A stretch of 7,812 nucleotides of DNA, taken from contig JACDAR010000161.1 of assembly GCA_013695335.1 (NCBI GenBank), positions 1 through 7,812 on the forward strand, written 5' to 3'. Numbering within the stretch: the first letter of the stretch is position 1; each line of letters begins with the position of its first letter. The translations under genes were made by a program, and so were the position numbers. Under the pieces are notes generated by a model. That model searched no databases, was not told the origin of the DNA, and worked only from the letters and a program-made list of their open reading frames with translations. This stretch comes from Rubrobacter sp. (lineage in GTDB: Bacteria > Actinomycetota > Rubrobacteria > Rubrobacterales > Rubrobacteraceae). Below are positions 6,719-7,812 of the stretch, in pieces.

Positions 6719-6811
6719 TTAGTCGCAGCGGCAAACGCTACATCGAACGCAGCCAGAGTCGGCGCGCGGAAGCGGGAACGAAGAGCTATCGTCTGTGATC
6801 TTCATCCTCAT
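6719..6811 (-). CDS. Cysteine-rich leader peptide (30 codons), candidate cysteine-sensing uORF
   Basis: An ATG at 6811 opens 30 codons ending in TAA at 6721-6719, 48 bases before the cysH ATG. The peptide begins MRMKITDDSSS and ends GCVRCSVCRCD, with cysteines at residues 21, 24, 27 and 29, all in the last ten codons. A second in-frame ATG is codon 3. The ORF starts within a few bases of the predicted transcription start, so it is probably read as a leaderless ORF; a weak GGGG precedes it. Small ORFs ending in cysteine clusters in front of sulfur-assimilation genes are known in mycobacteria, where ribosome stalling at cysteine codons in low cysteine frees the downstream gene for translation. 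Position, size, codon content and the nature of the downstream gene all fit that role here. A free function of the peptide, such as metal binding, is possible but less likely. The coding status is inferred. Confidence 0.7.
   Translation of the reverse strand: MRMKITDDSSSFPLPRADSGCVRCSVCRCD
6724..6742 (-). promoter_or_regulatory. Hairpin formed by the leader's cysteine codons
   Basis: On the minus strand TGTAGCG (6742-6736) can pair with CGCTGCG (6730-6724) around a TTTGC loop, a 7-bp stem with two G-U pairs. It contains cysteine codons 24, 27 and 29 of the leader ORF. A ribosome halted on these codons would keep it open, so it is a plausible part of an attenuation switch. No U run follows, so it is not an intrinsic terminator. 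Confidence 0.4.
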
Positions 6812-6819
6812 GGTCCCCG

Positions 6820-6833
6820 ATGGTATGCACCAT
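6820..6833. promoter_or_regulatory. Palindromic operator candidate over the -10 element
   Basis: ATGGTATGCACCAT is an inverted repeat with 5-bp arms ATGGT/ACCAT around a 4-base centre. It includes the whole -10 hexamer, so a protein bound here would block the promoter. A third ACCAT follows at the leader start (minus strand 6815-6811 reads ACCAT). Such overlap is typical of repressor operators; which regulator would bind is unknown, and a 14-base palindrome can occur by chance. Confidence 0.35.
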
Positions 6834-6848
6834 ATCCCGTCCCGTCAA
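6820..6848 (-). promoter_or_regulatory. Promoter of the leader ORF-cysH operon
   Basis: On the minus strand a -35 hexamer TTGACG (6848-6843) is followed after exactly 17 bases by a -10 hexamer TACCAT (6825-6820). These match the housekeeping sigma-factor consensus at 5 of 6 and 4 of 6 positions with ideal spacing. Transcription is then expected to begin around 6814-6811, at or within about three bases of the leader ATG (6811), so the leader ORF mRNA would be leaderless or nearly so, which is common in actinobacteria. The start site is inferred, not measured. Confidence 0.65.
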
Positions 6849-6852
6849 TGGA

Positions 6853-6899
6853 AAACCCGATAAATTCTGTCGGATTTAGAAAAATTCTTCCAAATCGGG
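6853..6899 (-). terminator. AT-rich block of overlapping hairpins; possible weak terminator of the MFS gene
   Basis: Read on the minus strand, two hairpins overlap and exclude each other. The first (6896-6873) has a 9-bp stem GATTTGGAA/TTCTAAATC, one G-U pair and a 6-base loop. The second (6877-6853) has an 8-bp stem AAATCCGA/TCGGGTTT, one U-G pair and a 9-base loop, and is followed by one more T, so the U run is only four long. An outer pair CCCGAT (6899-6894) with ATCGGG (6861-6856) could enclose both. The position just after the MFS stop fits a terminator, but the weak U run and the nearness of the -35 element also allow a role as a regulator-binding region or UP-like element of the cys promoter. 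Confidence 0.4.
6859..6891 (-). repeat. Two imperfect direct repeats just upstream of the cys promoter
   Basis: On the minus strand GGAAGAATTTTTC (6891-6879) and GACAGAATTTATC (6871-6859) match at 10 of 13 positions and start 20 bases apart, close to two helical turns. The nearer copy ends 10 bases upstream of the -35 hexamer. Same-face tandem AT-rich sites at this distance are a usual layout for an activator or for RNA polymerase alpha contacts. No known regulator motif is recognised. Confidence 0.4.
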
Positions 6900-6921
6900 C
6901 GTCTGAGCTAGCATTTTCGGC

Positions 6922-7812
6922 CTATTTTGCGGCTCCGCTTCCGGGTGGATTCGCGTCTTCCAAGTCGCGGTGTCGGATGGCGCGGGCATAGAGAAGGATA
7001 GCCGGAGAGAGGATTATCGCGGCGACGGTGAGGGCGGCGCGGACCCCGGCGAGGTTGCCGATGGCCCCGATCACGGGCCCGGCGGAAGCTTCTCCGAAAG
7101 CCCCGGCCTGGCTGCCCATCGAGATCACGGTCGCCCGCACGCCGGGTTCGAGACCCTCGTTGAGCCAGGTCAGGTACAAAGGTTCGGCGAGCGTGCGGGT
7201 GAGGCTCGCCGCCCAGAACGCCGCAAGCGCGAACGCGAAGTTCCCGGCCAGCGCGAAGGCGAGCATCCCCACGATGGTCAGGGCGTTGAGGACGAGGAGT
7301 AGTCTGGCGGCCACGGCTGCGTCGCCGACGTTCAGCCGTCGTCCGATCACCTCGGCTGCGAGGTAGCTCAGGATCAGGGCTCCCGCGTTGAATATCCCAA
7401 ACCAGACAACGGGTTCGAGCGCCCCGAGCGAAGGCAGGCCCAGCCCGTCCAGGAAGTGCTTGGGGTATAGCCGGTCGAATCCCTCCTCGGACATCCCGGA
7501 GAACACGGCGACCGCGAGCAGGATCAGAAGCACCGGGCGTGCCCGGACCAGGCGCAAGCCACCGCGGGCTGTCTCCCTCACCTTTTGCAGCGACGAACGT
7601 CCGTGTCTCGGCGATGGTTGGAAGCGGCGCTCCGGCATCACGAGGAACAGCGCTGCGCCGAGCGCGATGGTTAGGAAGCCTCCGGCCAGAAGCGGCACGT
7701 TCAGGAAGAAGAGTTGGGCGAGGAGCACGCTGCCGATCACGCCGATGAGGGAGCCGGCGTAGTCAGCCTGCCCGCCGCGCAGGTAGACGCGTCCCAGGTC
7801 ACGTTCGGGAGC
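6922..7812 (-). CDS. MFS transporter, C-terminal part (5' end cut by window edge)
   Basis: The frame stays open from the TAG stop at 6922-6924 to the window edge, giving 296 residues. A GTG at 7740-7738 could be read as a start, but the 24 codons before it continue in frame with a typical MFS stretch (RVYLRGGQADYAGSLIG), so the true start lies outside the window. About eight hydrophobic segments are visible, matching helices 5-12 of a twelve-helix major facilitator. A basic, hydrophilic loop (PERRFQPSPRHGRSSLQK) sits where the central cytoplasmic loop between helices 6 and 7 belongs. The protein ends in a short charged tail after a last helix rich in A, I and L. The substrate cannot be told from the sequence; drug-efflux-like MFS proteins are the closest in style. 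It is on the same strand as the sulfur operon, but 251 bases with repeats and a promoter separate them, so it is probably a separate unit. Confidence 0.85.
   Translation of the reverse strand, partial: APERDLGRVYLRGGQADYAGSLIGVIGSVLLAQLFFLNVPLLAGGFLTIALGAALFLVMPERRFQPSPRHGRSSLQKVRETARGGLRLVRARPVLLILLAVAVFSGMSEEGFDRLYPKHFLDGLGLPSLGALEPVVWFGIFNAGALILSYLAAEVIGRRLNVGDAAVAARLLLVLNALTIVGMLAFALAGNFAFALAAFWAASLTRTLAEPLYLTWLNEGLEPGVRATVISMGSQAGAFGEASAGPVIGAIGNLAGVRAALTVAAIILSPAILLYARAIRHRDLEDANPPGSGAAK

Noticed and set aside
6671..6921. SAM or other sulfur riboswitch in the leader
   Set aside because: I saw no SAM-I-like core or kink-turn, and the space between promoter and cysH is mostly taken by the cysteine-rich ORF.
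6922..7740. MFS gene starting at the GTG at 7740
   Set aside because: The frame continues open to 7812 with transporter-like residues, and a start at 7740 would leave only about seven helices, so the gene is cut by the window edge.

Overview
The window reads as one assimilatory sulfate-reduction operon from a GC-rich actinobacterium. The protein style (two-ferredoxin FrhB-type protein, NirA-type sulfite reductase, homomeric ATP sulfurylase), frequent GTG/TTG starts, very tight gene packing and a nearly leaderless promoter suggest the Rubrobacter/Thermoleophilia side of the phylum. This placement is an inference from protein style, not a database match. Every gene I can support lies on the minus strand, so transcription runs from high to low coordinates.

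Layout in transcription order: (1) 7812-6922, the 3' part of an MFS transporter gene cut by the window edge. (2) 6921-6671, a 251-base control region. It holds an AT-rich block of overlapping inverted and direct repeats, a promoter (TTGACG, 17 bases, TACCAT), a 14-base palindrome over the -10 element, and a 30-codon leader ORF whose last ten residues contain four cysteines. (3) cysH (APS/PAPS reductase), overlapping by 8 bases (4) a siroheme sulfite reductase, 1 base before (5) a two-ferredoxin FrhB/F420-dehydrogenase-type protein, directly abutting (6) a 110-residue protein I do not recognise, 4 bases before (7) sat (ATP sulfurylase). Then, 43 bases later and after a small hairpin, come (8) cysC (APS kinase) and (9) a TSUP-family anion transporter.

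Together these encode sulfate to sulfide: Sat makes APS, CysC can phosphorylate it to PAPS, CysH reduces APS or PAPS to sulfite, and the sulfite reductase makes sulfide with six electrons. The FrhB-type protein is placed and built to deliver those electrons, from F420H2 or from ferredoxin. The TSUP protein moves sulfate or a related sulfur anion across the membrane.

The most interesting points are the cysteine-rich leader ORF, which looks like a cysteine-sensing translational attenuator; the physical and probable functional pairing of sulfite reductase with an FrhB-type protein, a split analogue of the F420-dependent sulfite reductase idea; a CysH that has glutamine where the fourth iron-sulfur cysteine should be; and a sulfite reductase whose N-terminal half keeps three of the four cluster cysteine positions. 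No RNA genes, mobile elements or CRISPR arrays were seen.
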